A DNA stretch of 64,000 nt from Epilithonimonas arachidiradicis (GTDB lineage Bacteria > Bacteroidota > Bacteroidia > Flavobacteriales > Weeksellaceae), in NCBI RefSeq assembly GCF_003610695.1, contig NZ_RAQH01000006.1, positions 62,001-126,000 on the forward strand. Direction: 5' to 3'. A program made the translations under genes and the position numbers. The notes beneath the pieces were generated by a model. The model saw nothing but the letters and a program-made list of their open reading frames with translations. It did not search any database and was not told where the DNA came from. Shown piece by piece: positions 8,140-18,582 of this stretch (position 1 is the first letter of the stretch; the number at the start of each line of letters is the position of its first letter).

Positions 8140-9411
8140 ATGAAATCTATATACAATCTTTTCGTTCACTTAATGATTTTCGGGATGAAAGTTTTCTCAC
8201 TCTTCGATTCCAAAACAAAAAAAGGAGTCCGAGGGAGAAAAGAATCTCTGAAAATCGTTCGGGGCAATATCCAGGGGCAAAAAGTACTTTGGATGCACGC
8301 TGCGAGTCTTGGCGAGTATGAGCAGGGGCTTCCGGTTCTCGAAAAGCTGAAAGAACAATTCCCGGAACATAAGACACTAGTGACGTTTTTTTCACCTTCC
8401 GGTTATGAGAATGTGAAGAAAAGAAAACAGATTGCTGATGCTGTCTGCTATTTGCCTTTTGACAGAAAAAAAGATGTGAAAGACTTTGTTTCCTCTTTTG
8501 AGACGGAGATTTTCTTCACGGTTAAATATGATTATTGGTACAATCTTCTGGAAGAGTTGAAGAATCGGGGCGTGAAAATCTATGTGATTTCGGCTTTGTT
8601 TTATGAGCATCAAGTTTTTTTTGAAAGTTATGGAAAATGGTTTGCAAAACAGCTTCGTCAAAACATCGACTGGTTTTTTCATCAGACTATCAAATCACAG
8701 GCTTTGGCAAAAAAAATAGGATTGACCAATTCTACGGTTTCTGGTGATACACGATTTGACCGGGTGAAACAATTTTTAGACAGAGATAATCACCTGGAAT
8801 TCATAGAAGAATTCAAAGCGGGTCAAAAGCTGATTGTCTTCGGAAGCAGTTGGCAGGCAGAGGAAGATATTGCTCAGGTTGTGGCAAAAAAACTTCCCAA
8901 AACGAAACTCATCATTGCTTCACACGACTTGCACAGAGTTCCGCATCTGCAGAAATTATTTCCGAATGCTATATTATACAGTTCCCTTACAAATTCTCAT
9001 ATCCCTGAACTCTCAAACTCTCAAACTCTCATCATAGATAGTATCGGGAAACTTTCCAAATTGTATTCTTATGCGGATCTTGCGGTTGTTGGAGGCGGAT
9101 TTCATTCGGCGGGTTTGCATAATATTCTGGAAGCGGCGGTCTATGGTGTTCCGGTGATTTTTGGAAATCAGTACAAAAAGAACCCGGAGGCAGATACACT
9201 GATTGAGGCGAAAGGCGCCAAATGTTTTGACGACTTTGTTGCGGCTTCAGTTTTTATCACAGAATTGATTAATAAAGATTCGCAGACAGAAGATGAAGAG
9301 AAATCTTTCCTGAAACAGATGTCCGAAAATGCTTACAATTTTGTGAATTCTCAGCCTGATGCGACGGAGATAATTGTAAAGAAAATTCTGAACAAAACAT
9401 CGTCGACTTAA
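8140..9411 (+). CDS. waaA: 3-deoxy-D-manno-octulosonic acid (Kdo) transferase
   Basis: 423 residues, close to the family norm. An N-terminal membrane anchor is followed by the conserved ASLGEYEQGLPVLEKL, in which Glu59 is the proposed catalytic base. The C-terminal half has the nucleotide-sugar site VVGGGFHSAGLHNILEAAVYGVPVIFG. WaaA moves Kdo from CMP-Kdo onto lipid A precursor at the inner membrane. Around residues 285-297 the codons form a short repeat (AACTCTCA three times), giving SNSQT in a probable surface loop. The gene begins 4 bp after the DUF1648 stop. Confidence 0.93.
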   Translation: MKSIYNLFVHLMIFGMKVFSLFDSKTKKGVRGRKESLKIVRGNIQGQKVLWMHAASLGEYEQGLPVLEKLKEQFPEHKTLVTFFSPSGYENVKKRKQIADAVCYLPFDRKKDVKDFVSSFETEIFFTVKYDYWYNLLEELKNRGVKIYVISALFYEHQVFFESYGKWFAKQLRQNIDWFFHQTIKSQALAKKIGLTNSTVSGDTRFDRVKQFLDRDNHLEFIEEFKAGQKLIVFGSSWQAEEDIAQVVAKKLPKTKLIIASHDLHRVPHLQKLFPNAILYSSLTNSHIPELSNSQTLIIDSIGKLSKLYSYADLAVVGGGFHSAGLHNILEAAVYGVPVIFGNQYKKNPEADTLIEAKGAKCFDDFVAASVFITELINKDSQTEDEEKSFLKQMSENAYNFVNSQPDATEIIVKKILNKTSST

Positions 9412-9423
9412 ACACTATGCTCA

Positions 9424-9507
9424 CAAGGCTTGTCGCAAAGTTCACAACGAATTGAGCTGTATTTTTTGTGTTCTTTGTGAAAACTTTGCGTCTTTGTGGT
9501 TAAAAAT
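9424..9507. repeat. Dispersed 'CACAAAG' element, family E copy
   Basis: Holds GCAAAGTTCACAA and, about 40 bp on, TTGTGTTCTTTGTGAAAAC plus CTTTGCGTCTTTGTGG, partly inverted to one another. Related strings occur at 37885-37903, 56133-56250, 59783-59934 and 60564-60582. It lies between the convergent waaA and the unknown gene at 9509. Confidence 0.55.
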
Positions 9508-9508
9508 C

Positions 9509-10135
9509 CTATTTCAAAAATCCCTGACTTTTTATCTCCTTCAAAATCAATTCAAAATGGTCTGGGATATTTTCGCATTTCATCCAGTTGAAATCTAAAC
9601 CGTTATTGATGCAAAGCTTTTCCAGATAGAGATTCTCGTGGATTTTGGAATCGATGTCGGATAAAATTTCATCGAATTCCAGCCAATAATCTTCGTCCAG
9701 TTTTTTGATTTGAATTAAGGCTTTGAAAATCTTGTTGATAAGGTAAATGTAAAGTTTATAAACCGCATCGAATCTCTGTTTGCCAAGTTTGTCGTTGTGC
9801 GAAAAGATTTTACTTACTAAAAGAAGATTCAGATAAACTTCACCGAATTTGTCCGTTGTTACCTTCACGTGTTCCGTGATTTCAGCGCTTAATTTTCGTA
9901 CTAAAACCAGGAAATATTTTGGATTGCCGATGTATTTTGATATTTCTAAGATTCTTTCACGGATATAAGCTTCCATTGTGTTGCGTTTGTTATCCGTTGT
10001 TTCCTCATCGATAAGTTCGAAATACAATTTTTTGGACAGTAATTTATCCTTCTTCAGCAATCTGAAAATCAACTTATCTTTTTCCGAATGTGAAAACTGG
10101 CTGAGCGCGGCTTTAAATTCCTTTGAATATTCCAT
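9509..10135 (-). CDS. Uncharacterised all-helical protein
   Basis: 208 residues, not recognised. No signal peptide or membrane helix. It is rich in Lys, Glu, Leu and Ile and looks mostly helical (for example HSEKDKLIFRLLKKDKLLSK near the N-terminus). No catalytic motif is seen. The ATG shares one base with the stop codon of the glycosyltransferase upstream, so the two are translationally coupled. The coupling suggests, but does not show, a role in surface polysaccharide synthesis or simple co-expression. Confidence 0.75.
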   Translation of the reverse strand: MEYSKEFKAALSQFSHSEKDKLIFRLLKKDKLLSKKLYFELIDEETTDNKRNTMEAYIRERILEISKYIGNPKYFLVLVRKLSAEITEHVKVTTDKFGEVYLNLLLVSKIFSHNDKLGKQRFDAVYKLYIYLINKIFKALIQIKKLDEDYWLEFDEILSDIDSKIHENLYLEKLCINNGLDFNWMKCENIPDHFELILKEIKSQGFLK

Positions 10136-10890
10136 TAGTTGAATAATTTTGAATATTTCATAAATCCGTTAAAAGCCCAATTGGCTGTATAATAAAGAGA
10201 TTTCAATGTTGAAAATTTCATGTAATCTTTGTAAACCAAATATTGGTCCTTCATTATGTTTGATTTATTTCGAGAAACGCTGTTGGGAAGCATTCTGTAT
10301 TTTGATAAAGTCTTTTTCAAAGGTTTTCCTTGCGGGATTTTCTTCAACAATTCCAGCCACATTACGTGGTCTTCGCGTTTTGTACCTTCCGGAAAATAGA
10401 ATTTTCCCACTCTTTTGGAATCGTACATTGATGCTAAAAGTGATAATCTGCAAGTCTTCAAGAGATTATTAAAAGTCACAATGGTATCCGCTTCGTAATC
10501 GCCAATTTTTGTAGGATTTAGATTCTCATCACAACGGGAATAAGTTGAATAAGCCAATTCCGCATTCTCTGATTTCATAAAGTTGACCATTTCTTCAAGG
10601 AAATTCGGTTCCCAAAAATCATCGGCATCCAGGAATGTGATGAATCTTCCTGTAGCATTTTCGAGAGAAATGTTTCTTGCGTGACCTGCGCCTCCATTTT
10701 TTTCAGCTTTAAAAACTTTGATTCGTGGATCATTTTGTTTTTCTAGGATTTCCACCGAATTATCCGTCGAACAATCATCTGTTATCAGCCATTCCCAATC
10801 TTGAAAAGTTTGATTGAGGACAGACTGGATGGTCTCGTTCAAATATTTTGAAGAATTGTAACTCGGTGTGATGATGGAAATTTCAGGCAC
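10135..10890 (-). CDS. Family 2 glycosyltransferase
   Basis: 251 residues. It begins PEISIITPSYNSSKYLNETI, the GT-A nucleotide-binding start, followed by LITDDCSTDNS and the DXD-type motif ITFLDADDFWEPN (about 89-101). A candidate catalytic acid pair (REDHVMWLELL) follows in the usual place. No membrane helix. GT2 enzymes transfer sugars from nucleotide donors to lipid or polysaccharide acceptors in the cytoplasm; donor and acceptor are unknown. The nearby waaA makes a lipopolysaccharide or glycan role plausible. Confidence 0.88.
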   Translation of the reverse strand: MPEISIITPSYNSSKYLNETIQSVLNQTFQDWEWLITDDCSTDNSVEILEKQNDPRIKVFKAEKNGGAGHARNISLENATGRFITFLDADDFWEPNFLEEMVNFMKSENAELAYSTYSRCDENLNPTKIGDYEADTIVTFNNLLKTCRLSLLASMYDSKRVGKFYFPEGTKREDHVMWLELLKKIPQGKPLKKTLSKYRMLPNSVSRNKSNIMKDQYLVYKDYMKFSTLKSLYYTANWAFNGFMKYSKLFN

Positions 10891-10960
10891 TTGCGATTTT
10901 TTGCAAAGATAACTAAAGACATGAAGATAAAAGAATAAAGAGAAAAGACTTCTTTGCTGA

Positions 10961-11044
10961 AAACACTTCGACTCCGCTCAGTGTGACATCTCTAAGTACT
11001 AACGTTTTTTCTAAGTTGTCAGTCTGAGCGGAGTCGAAGACTTT
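10961..11044. repeat. Inverted repeat 'CTTCGACTCCGCTCAG', family B
   Basis: CTTCGACTCCGCTCAG at 10966-10981 is repeated as its perfect complement at 11024-11039, with a further TGACA/TGTCA pair inside. This can form a long hairpin. It makes up the core of the gene-free stretch 10891-11300. Confidence 0.8.
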
Positions 11045-11145
11045 TGTATTTGTGTTTGTTCGTCGTTTAAAAAAAAATGTTGATTCGAAGGCTGAAACCC
11101 GCAACCCGACTTATCTCAATTTTATTTATTTTAATTGGAATCGAT

Positions 11146-11212
11146 GAACCACTTCGTTAGGTTTGGGAGCCCTTCGACAAGCTCAGGATAAACTACAGGC
11201 GGATTAAGTTGC
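11146..11212. repeat. Dispersed repeat with shared 24-bp box, family B-like
   Basis: The 24 bp at 11146-11169 are the exact complement of 7081-7104. They run into CCCTTCGACAAGCTCAGG, a variant of the family B arm, and GGCGGATTAAGTTG. It lies just upstream of the leuS promoter. Confidence 0.7.
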
Positions 11213-11226
11213 CCAAAAATTTAAAA

Positions 11227-11256
11227 TTGTCATTTCCTCTCAAAATCTTAACTTTG
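11227..11256 (+). promoter_or_regulatory. leuS promoter, flavobacterial consensus
   Basis: TTG at 11227-11229, a 19-base spacer and TAACTTTG at 11249-11256. The predicted start point lies about 40 nt before the leuS ATG. Confidence 0.75.
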
Positions 11257-11300
11257 TGAATCTTAAAAAAATTATTCATTATTAATTCTTACTTCATAGA

Positions 11301-14111
<2,811 letters not shown>

Positions 14112-14397
14112 TTTTGGAATTCTTTAAGAAATGTTAAGAAAAATTGTTATTCTATACATTGGAATTAATTGAAATTAAAATCGTAATTTATGCAAGTCAA
14201 TTTTAATTATCTTCCATTAATGTTTCTAAAAGAGATAATGAATTCATAAAAACACGGTTTTAATTTAATTAATAATTAAAAATTACTATTTTAGTAGATA
14301 AAAAAATTACAAGTTAAACGGAAAATAATTTTGCATTTTTCAAATATTTAACTTTATTTTACACGATAAAATTTAACAATTATAATTTAGTTTTAAT
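14112..14397 (+). other. AT-rich leader upstream of exbB
   Basis: 286 bp without a gene. It is very AT-rich and must hold the promoter of the exbB cluster. The best -7-like string, TAACTTTA near 14350, is preceded by a TTG only 15 bases away, so I do not claim a precise promoter. No repeat or RNA fold was recognised. Confidence 0.4.
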
Positions 14398-15261
14398 ATG
14401 GAAATGAATGTTTCAAACACAGATGAGCAAGTAGTTGCTAAGAAAAAAGGAGGTCTTAATCCCGCGGTAATTATTCCGATCTTACTACTAATAGGTATTG
14501 CTATTTTTTTATTTATTTGTGGTAACCCATCTAACTTTCAGGATGATCCACGTATCAAAGGTGTAGCTTCTGTTGCATTTGCAGATATCGAAAGTAAGGA
14601 ATTACACCCGCACGGTCTTGGGATGGTTTACATGGGAGGGTTTATCGTACCTATCCTTATTACATTCATGATCACGGTAATAGTTTTCGCTATAGAGCGT
14701 GCATTCGTTTTGAGCAAGGCTTCGGGTAATGGTAATCTTGATAACTTTGTGATAAAAATCAGAAGTTTATTAAACCAAAACAGAATTGACGAGGCTCTTG
14801 AAGAGTGCGATAGACAACAAGGTTCTGTAGGTAATGTTGTGAAAGAAGGTTTAACGACTTACAAAGCATTAGCTAAAGATACTACACTGGACAAAGAGCA
14901 AAAAATGGCTGCTCTTAACAAAGCAATCGAAGAAGCTACAACGCTTGAGATGCCAATGCTAGAAAAGAATATGATGATTCTTTCTACTCTAGGTACAGTT
15001 GCAACATTGGTAGCACTATTAGGAACGGTAATCGGGATGATCAGAGCGTTCGCTGCATTAGGTGGTGGAGGTGGAACTCCGGATGCTGCGGCATTATCAA
15101 TCGGTATCTCAGAAGCCTTGATGAACACAGCTTTAGGTATTGGTACTTCTGCAGTTGCTATTATTCTTTATAACTTCTTTACTTCTAAAATTGATGGTTT
15201 AACTTATAAGATTGACGAAATCTCTATGAGTATCCAACAGTCTTTTGCTGAGTTTCACTAA
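14398..15261 (+). CDS. exbB: ExbB/TolQ/MotA-family proton channel protein
   Basis: 287 residues with membrane helices near 24-43, 80-103, about 195-218 and about 235-262. The C-terminal pair carries the family core TLGTVATLVALLGTVIGMIRAF and the ISEALMNTALGIGTSAVAIILYN segment. With ExbD it forms the inner-membrane motor that uses the proton gradient to energise TonB. An Met two codons later is an alternative start. First gene of an exbB-exbD-exbD-tonB row; two different ExbD proteins are usual in Bacteroidota. Confidence 0.93.
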   Translation: MEMNVSNTDEQVVAKKKGGLNPAVIIPILLLIGIAIFLFICGNPSNFQDDPRIKGVASVAFADIESKELHPHGLGMVYMGGFIVPILITFMITVIVFAIERAFVLSKASGNGNLDNFVIKIRSLLNQNRIDEALEECDRQQGSVGNVVKEGLTTYKALAKDTTLDKEQKMAALNKAIEEATTLEMPMLEKNMMILSTLGTVATLVALLGTVIGMIRAFAALGGGGGTPDAAALSIGISEALMNTALGIGTSAVAIILYNFFTSKIDGLTYKIDEISMSIQQSFAEFH

Positions 15262-15344
15262 GAAATAGATGCAATTAGAAACCAACGAAAATGTAATCTT
15301 ACATTTTTAAAATCATAAATTAGTTAACAAAGACATTTAAATAA

Positions 15345-15947
15345 ATGGCGAGAATTAAACCAAAAAGACATGGAGTGGTTACGGATATGACGGCGATGTG
15401 CGACGTTGCGTTCCTACTACTTACATTCTTTATATTAACCACACAGTTCAAAAAGCCTGATGTGGAGCAGATAAAACCGCCTTCTTCTATATCAGAGAAA
15501 TTACTTCCTGATGCAAGTCTTATGACAATTAATGTTACTCAAAACGGAGTGTTCTATTTCCAACCTGTTGAAAACGGTACAGAAAGAATACAACTTTTAG
15601 ATAAAATGGGTCAGAAATACGGAATGAGTTTCACCGATCCAGAAAAGGTAGCATTTACAAAAGTGCAGGCGGTAGGAGTGCCAATGGGACAACTTAAAAG
15701 TTATTTGAATCTTCCAGAAGATAAACAAAAAGCGTTTAAGTCTAGTGAAGGTATTCCTATGGATAGTACAAACAAACAGTTAATTGACTGGGTTCAACAA
15801 AGTTTGGCCGTTAATCCTAACTATAAGTTGGCGATTAAAGGTGATGTCACAACAAAGTACCCAAAAGTGAAAAGTTTGTTTGAAGGTTTAAGAGATATTG
15901 ACTTTCTTAAATTTTGGTTGATAACATCACAAGAAAAATCTGAATAA
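15345..15947 (+). CDS. exbD: ExbD/TolR-family biopolymer transport protein (first copy)
   Basis: 200 residues. A short basic N-terminus (MARIKPKRHG) leads to DMTAMCDVAFLLLTFFIL, the single membrane helix. The conserved aspartate within it is the proton-carrying residue of ExbD. A periplasmic domain of about 150 residues follows, which is larger than in E. coli ExbD (141 total). It sits 83 bp after exbB and 9 bp before the second exbD. Together with ExbB it should power TonB. Confidence 0.92.
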   Translation: MARIKPKRHGVVTDMTAMCDVAFLLLTFFILTTQFKKPDVEQIKPPSSISEKLLPDASLMTINVTQNGVFYFQPVENGTERIQLLDKMGQKYGMSFTDPEKVAFTKVQAVGVPMGQLKSYLNLPEDKQKAFKSSEGIPMDSTNKQLIDWVQQSLAVNPNYKLAIKGDVTTKYPKVKSLFEGLRDIDFLKFWLITSQEKSE

Positions 15948-15956
15948 TCATTAGAA

Positions 15957-16496
15957 ATGGCAGAAGTTCAAGTAAAAGAGGATAGCGGGAAAGGCGGCAA
16001 GGTCCGCTCGAAAAAGCAGAATACCCGTGTAGATATGACGCCGATGGTAGACTTAGGTTTTCTTTTGATTACTTTCTTTATGTTTACTACCACATTTAGC
16101 AAACCAAACGTAATGGATCTTGGTCTTCCGGCAAAACCAAAGGAAAATCAGAAACCACCAGATACAGAGATTAAGCTTAGTAATTCAATTTCAATAATAA
16201 TAGGTAAGGACAACAAGGTTTTTTATCATCAGCAAGATCAAGCAGGTCTTAATGAAGAAACACTTGTAGAGACCAACTATGATAGAGAAGGGATTAGAAA
16301 AGTAATTGAGCAAGCAAAAGTCAGAGCGGCCGATAAAGACAAATTTACAGTTATTATCAAGCCAACTGACGATGCAGTATATAAGAACTTTGTAGATATT
16401 CTTGACGAGATGGCTATTACCAAGAATGAAAGATATGGGGTTACCGATATCAAACCTTGGGAGCTGGCTGTTTATAAAAAGAAAGTGGGAGAATAA
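15957..16496 (+). CDS. exbD: ExbD/TolR-family biopolymer transport protein (second copy)
   Basis: 179 residues. A basic N-terminus is followed by DMTPMVDLGFLLITFFMFTTTF, with the conserved aspartate in the membrane helix as in the first copy. The periplasmic part differs strongly from that of the neighbour, so the two are old paralogues rather than a recent duplication. Two ExbD proteins may form a heteromeric pair in the motor (inference). tonB starts 32 bp downstream. Confidence 0.92.
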   Translation: MAEVQVKEDSGKGGKVRSKKQNTRVDMTPMVDLGFLLITFFMFTTTFSKPNVMDLGLPAKPKENQKPPDTEIKLSNSISIIIGKDNKVFYHQQDQAGLNEETLVETNYDREGIRKVIEQAKVRAADKDKFTVIIKPTDDAVYKNFVDILDEMAITKNERYGVTDIKPWELAVYKKKVGE

Positions 16497-16528
16497 TCTC
16501 TACAAGTATCATATTTAAATTATAAACA

Positions 16529-17353
16529 ATGGCAGACGATAATTTAAAATACGATCTTACATTAGATGAGATAGTATTTGAAAATAGAAATAAAGAGTAC
16601 GGCGCTTATGATCTAAGAGCGACTTACCCTAAGTTGCTTACAAGATCTTTTTTAATAGGAACAGCTTTCTTTCTTCTTCTTGCAGTTTCGCCTCTTATCT
16701 ATCTTAAAATTCAGCAAATGAATGCTAAAGAAGCGGTAGAAGTGGATGCAAATCTGGTTAACATTTTGGAAGAAGAGCCTATTATAGAGCAACCTAAAGA
16801 GGAGGAACCACCTCCACCACCACCAAAAGTAGAGGAGGAAAAACAAGAGGTTATTCAGAATGTGGTTCCAGAACCTAAGAGAGTTCCTAAGATTGAAACA
16901 CCACCGCCGCCAATTACTCAACAGTTGGAAACTACAACGGGGTTACAAAACCAAGAAGGTGTGAAAACACCAACTTATACTCCGCCACCTCCACCACCAT
17001 CAACTGGTAAAGGTGTAGTTGCAGAAGTAAAACCGGTGACCAACGAAGTTTATGAATCGGTAGATCAGTCAGCTGAATTCCCAGGAGGTATTAATTCTTT
17101 TAGAAATAAGTTTCAGAATAATTTTGATTCTGGTAATCTTGAAGGTGAAGGTACACTTAAAACAGAAGTTACATTCGTAGTTGAAAAAGATGGTACATTG
17201 ACTCAGGTAAAAGCCAACGGGTCAAACTCTGATTTCAACAGAGAAGCGGAAGCAACTGTTAAAGGAATTAAGACAAAATGGACTCCAGGTAAGGTTAACG
17301 GACAACCTGTAAGATCTAGATTTAGATTCCCGATTACAATGAATTTCCAATAA
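16529..17353 (+). CDS. tonB: TonB energy-transducing protein
   Basis: 274 residues. A cytoplasmic stretch of about 45 residues, longer than usual, precedes one membrane helix (about 46-65). A Pro/Glu-rich spacer follows with EEEPPPPPPKVEEE and YTPPPPPPSTGKG. The C-terminal TonB domain (about 185-274) contains AEFPGGINSFRNKFQNNF and ends VRSRFRFPITMNF. It carries energy from ExbB/ExbD across the periplasm to TonB-dependent outer-membrane transporters. Last gene before a terminator. Confidence 0.93.
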   Translation: MADDNLKYDLTLDEIVFENRNKEYGAYDLRATYPKLLTRSFLIGTAFFLLLAVSPLIYLKIQQMNAKEAVEVDANLVNILEEEPIIEQPKEEEPPPPPPKVEEEKQEVIQNVVPEPKRVPKIETPPPPITQQLETTTGLQNQEGVKTPTYTPPPPPPSTGKGVVAEVKPVTNEVYESVDQSAEFPGGINSFRNKFQNNFDSGNLEGEGTLKTEVTFVVEKDGTLTQVKANGSNSDFNREAEATVKGIKTKWTPGKVNGQPVRSRFRFPITMNFQ

Positions 17354-17378
17354 GAGATTAATTTGTAATATATTATAT

Positions 17379-17410
17379 AAAAGAGAAGTTTTTATAACTT
17401 CTCTTTTTTT
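17379..17410 (+). terminator. Terminator after tonB
   Basis: AAAAGAGAAGTT and AACTTCTCTTTT pair around TTTAT and end in a T run. Confidence 0.9.
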
Positions 17411-17423
17411 ATTAGATTTGTAT

Positions 17424-17609
17424 ATGTTTAATTGGTTGTCTTTGATAACAGGAGTTTTCTACATTGTTTTAGGAATCGTTGTTATACTTTATAAATTCTT
17501 CATCATTATTCTAGAACCTAATGTTGCTTATCCGTTGGGTGGTCTATTAATAGCTTATGGGATTTTCAGGATCGTGCGAGCTGTTTTCAGAATTAAAAAT
17601 GATAATTAA
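17424..17609 (+). CDS. Small two-helix membrane protein
   Basis: 61 residues from ATG at 17424. Two hydrophobic segments (about 3-24 and 36-53) and a basic tail (FRIVRAVFRIKNDN). Not recognised. It follows the tonB terminator by 14 bp and is one base from the PstS-like gene, so it is probably co-transcribed with that gene and may be a membrane partner of it (inference). Confidence 0.7.
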   Translation: MFNWLSLITGVFYIVLGIVVILYKFFIIILEPNVAYPLGGLLIAYGIFRIVRAVFRIKNDN

Positions 17610-17610
17610 A

Positions 17611-18483
17611 ATGAAAAAGATATTTTTTTTATTAATAGCAATATCTGCTATTGCTTTGTCTTGTTCAAAAGAAAAAGCTAAGGAAATTGATACACCAAAC
17701 AAGGGTGAGATTATTCTTGAGGCGGATGAATCATTTAAAAGTGTAACAGAAGCTTTAGCAGAAAGATATACGGCTCTTAATCCGGAAACAAGGATTAAAG
17801 TTGTTATCAAAAAAGAAGATTTAGGTTTGCTGGATCTTTTAGATAAAAAGGCCAGAGTTGTCGTGATGTCCCGTGAGCTTTCTGATGAAGAAAAGAAGGC
17901 ATTCGATACCAAAATCGATTTGCCTTGGCAACCTGCAAAATTTGCTGCAGATGCCGTTCTTTTTGTGGTTCCAAAAGATTCTCCATTGGAATCCATTTCT
18001 ATGGACGAAATCAATAACGAATTAATGTCAGATAAAAAACGGTTAATTTTTGATGGAACTAATTCCAGCAATCTTAACTTTATTGCTCAAAAATTCAACA
18101 AGAAACCATCTGATCTTCAATTTTCAATTATCAACGGCAATGAAAATGTAGTGGAACAATTGAAGAATTATCCGGACAAAATCGGGGTGATTAGTTTTAA
18201 TACGATCAGTCGTCCTTTTGGTGATGAAGCGCAAAAATTAAGAGCGCAACTCAAAGTTCTTAAAATAACAAAAGCCGGTAAAAGCTATGACGCTTCTCTC
18301 GATAACCTTAGAAATATGTCATATCCATTCACAAGAGTTCTCTACTTTTTGACTAATGAATCTTACTATGGATTAGGAAACGGATTTATCAGATTCTCTT
18401 GCCAACAATTAGGACAGATTATTGTAGAAAAAGAAGGGCTTCAACCTTACAACATATTCAAAAGAGAGGTGCAAATGAGATAA
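17611..18483 (+). CDS. PstS-like substrate-binding lipoprotein
   Basis: 290 residues from ATG at 17611; an alternative in-frame start lies four codons upstream. A lipoprotein signal peptide ends ALSCSKEK, with lipidation on the cysteine. The body has a PstS/PBP-like fold signature, with SFKSVTEALAERYTALNPE, SRELSDEEKKAF and PFTRVLYFLTNESY. PstS proteins bind phosphate, but no pstCAB genes follow. In flavobacteria such proteins are commonly found behind exbBD-tonB, where the role is unknown. It is followed by a TPR gene. Confidence 0.8.
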   Translation: MKKIFFLLIAISAIALSCSKEKAKEIDTPNKGEIILEADESFKSVTEALAERYTALNPETRIKVVIKKEDLGLLDLLDKKARVVVMSRELSDEEKKAFDTKIDLPWQPAKFAADAVLFVVPKDSPLESISMDEINNELMSDKKRLIFDGTNSSNLNFIAQKFNKKPSDLQFSIINGNENVVEQLKNYPDKIGVISFNTISRPFGDEAQKLRAQLKVLKITKAGKSYDASLDNLRNMSYPFTRVLYFLTNESYYGLGNGFIRFSCQQLGQIIVEKEGLQPYNIFKREVQMR

Positions 18484-18582
18484 AATCTATTTTTAATAAA
18501 TTTTTAACAGAAAAAACTTTTTTTTACAAAATAATGGTCTGAATATTGCCAGTCATTCCATTGATTAATTTTTTTAGAAATA

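Noticed and set aside
10913-11104. 63-codon minus-strand frame in the leuS upstream region
   Set aside because: It is a translation of the family B inverted repeat.
14320-14397. Exact promoter for exbB
   Set aside because: TAACTTTA has one mismatch and the TTG spacing is 15, outside the 17-23 range.
14859-15128. 89-codon frame opposite exbB
   Set aside because: It is a low-complexity shadow of the Gly/Ala-rich ExbB membrane segment.
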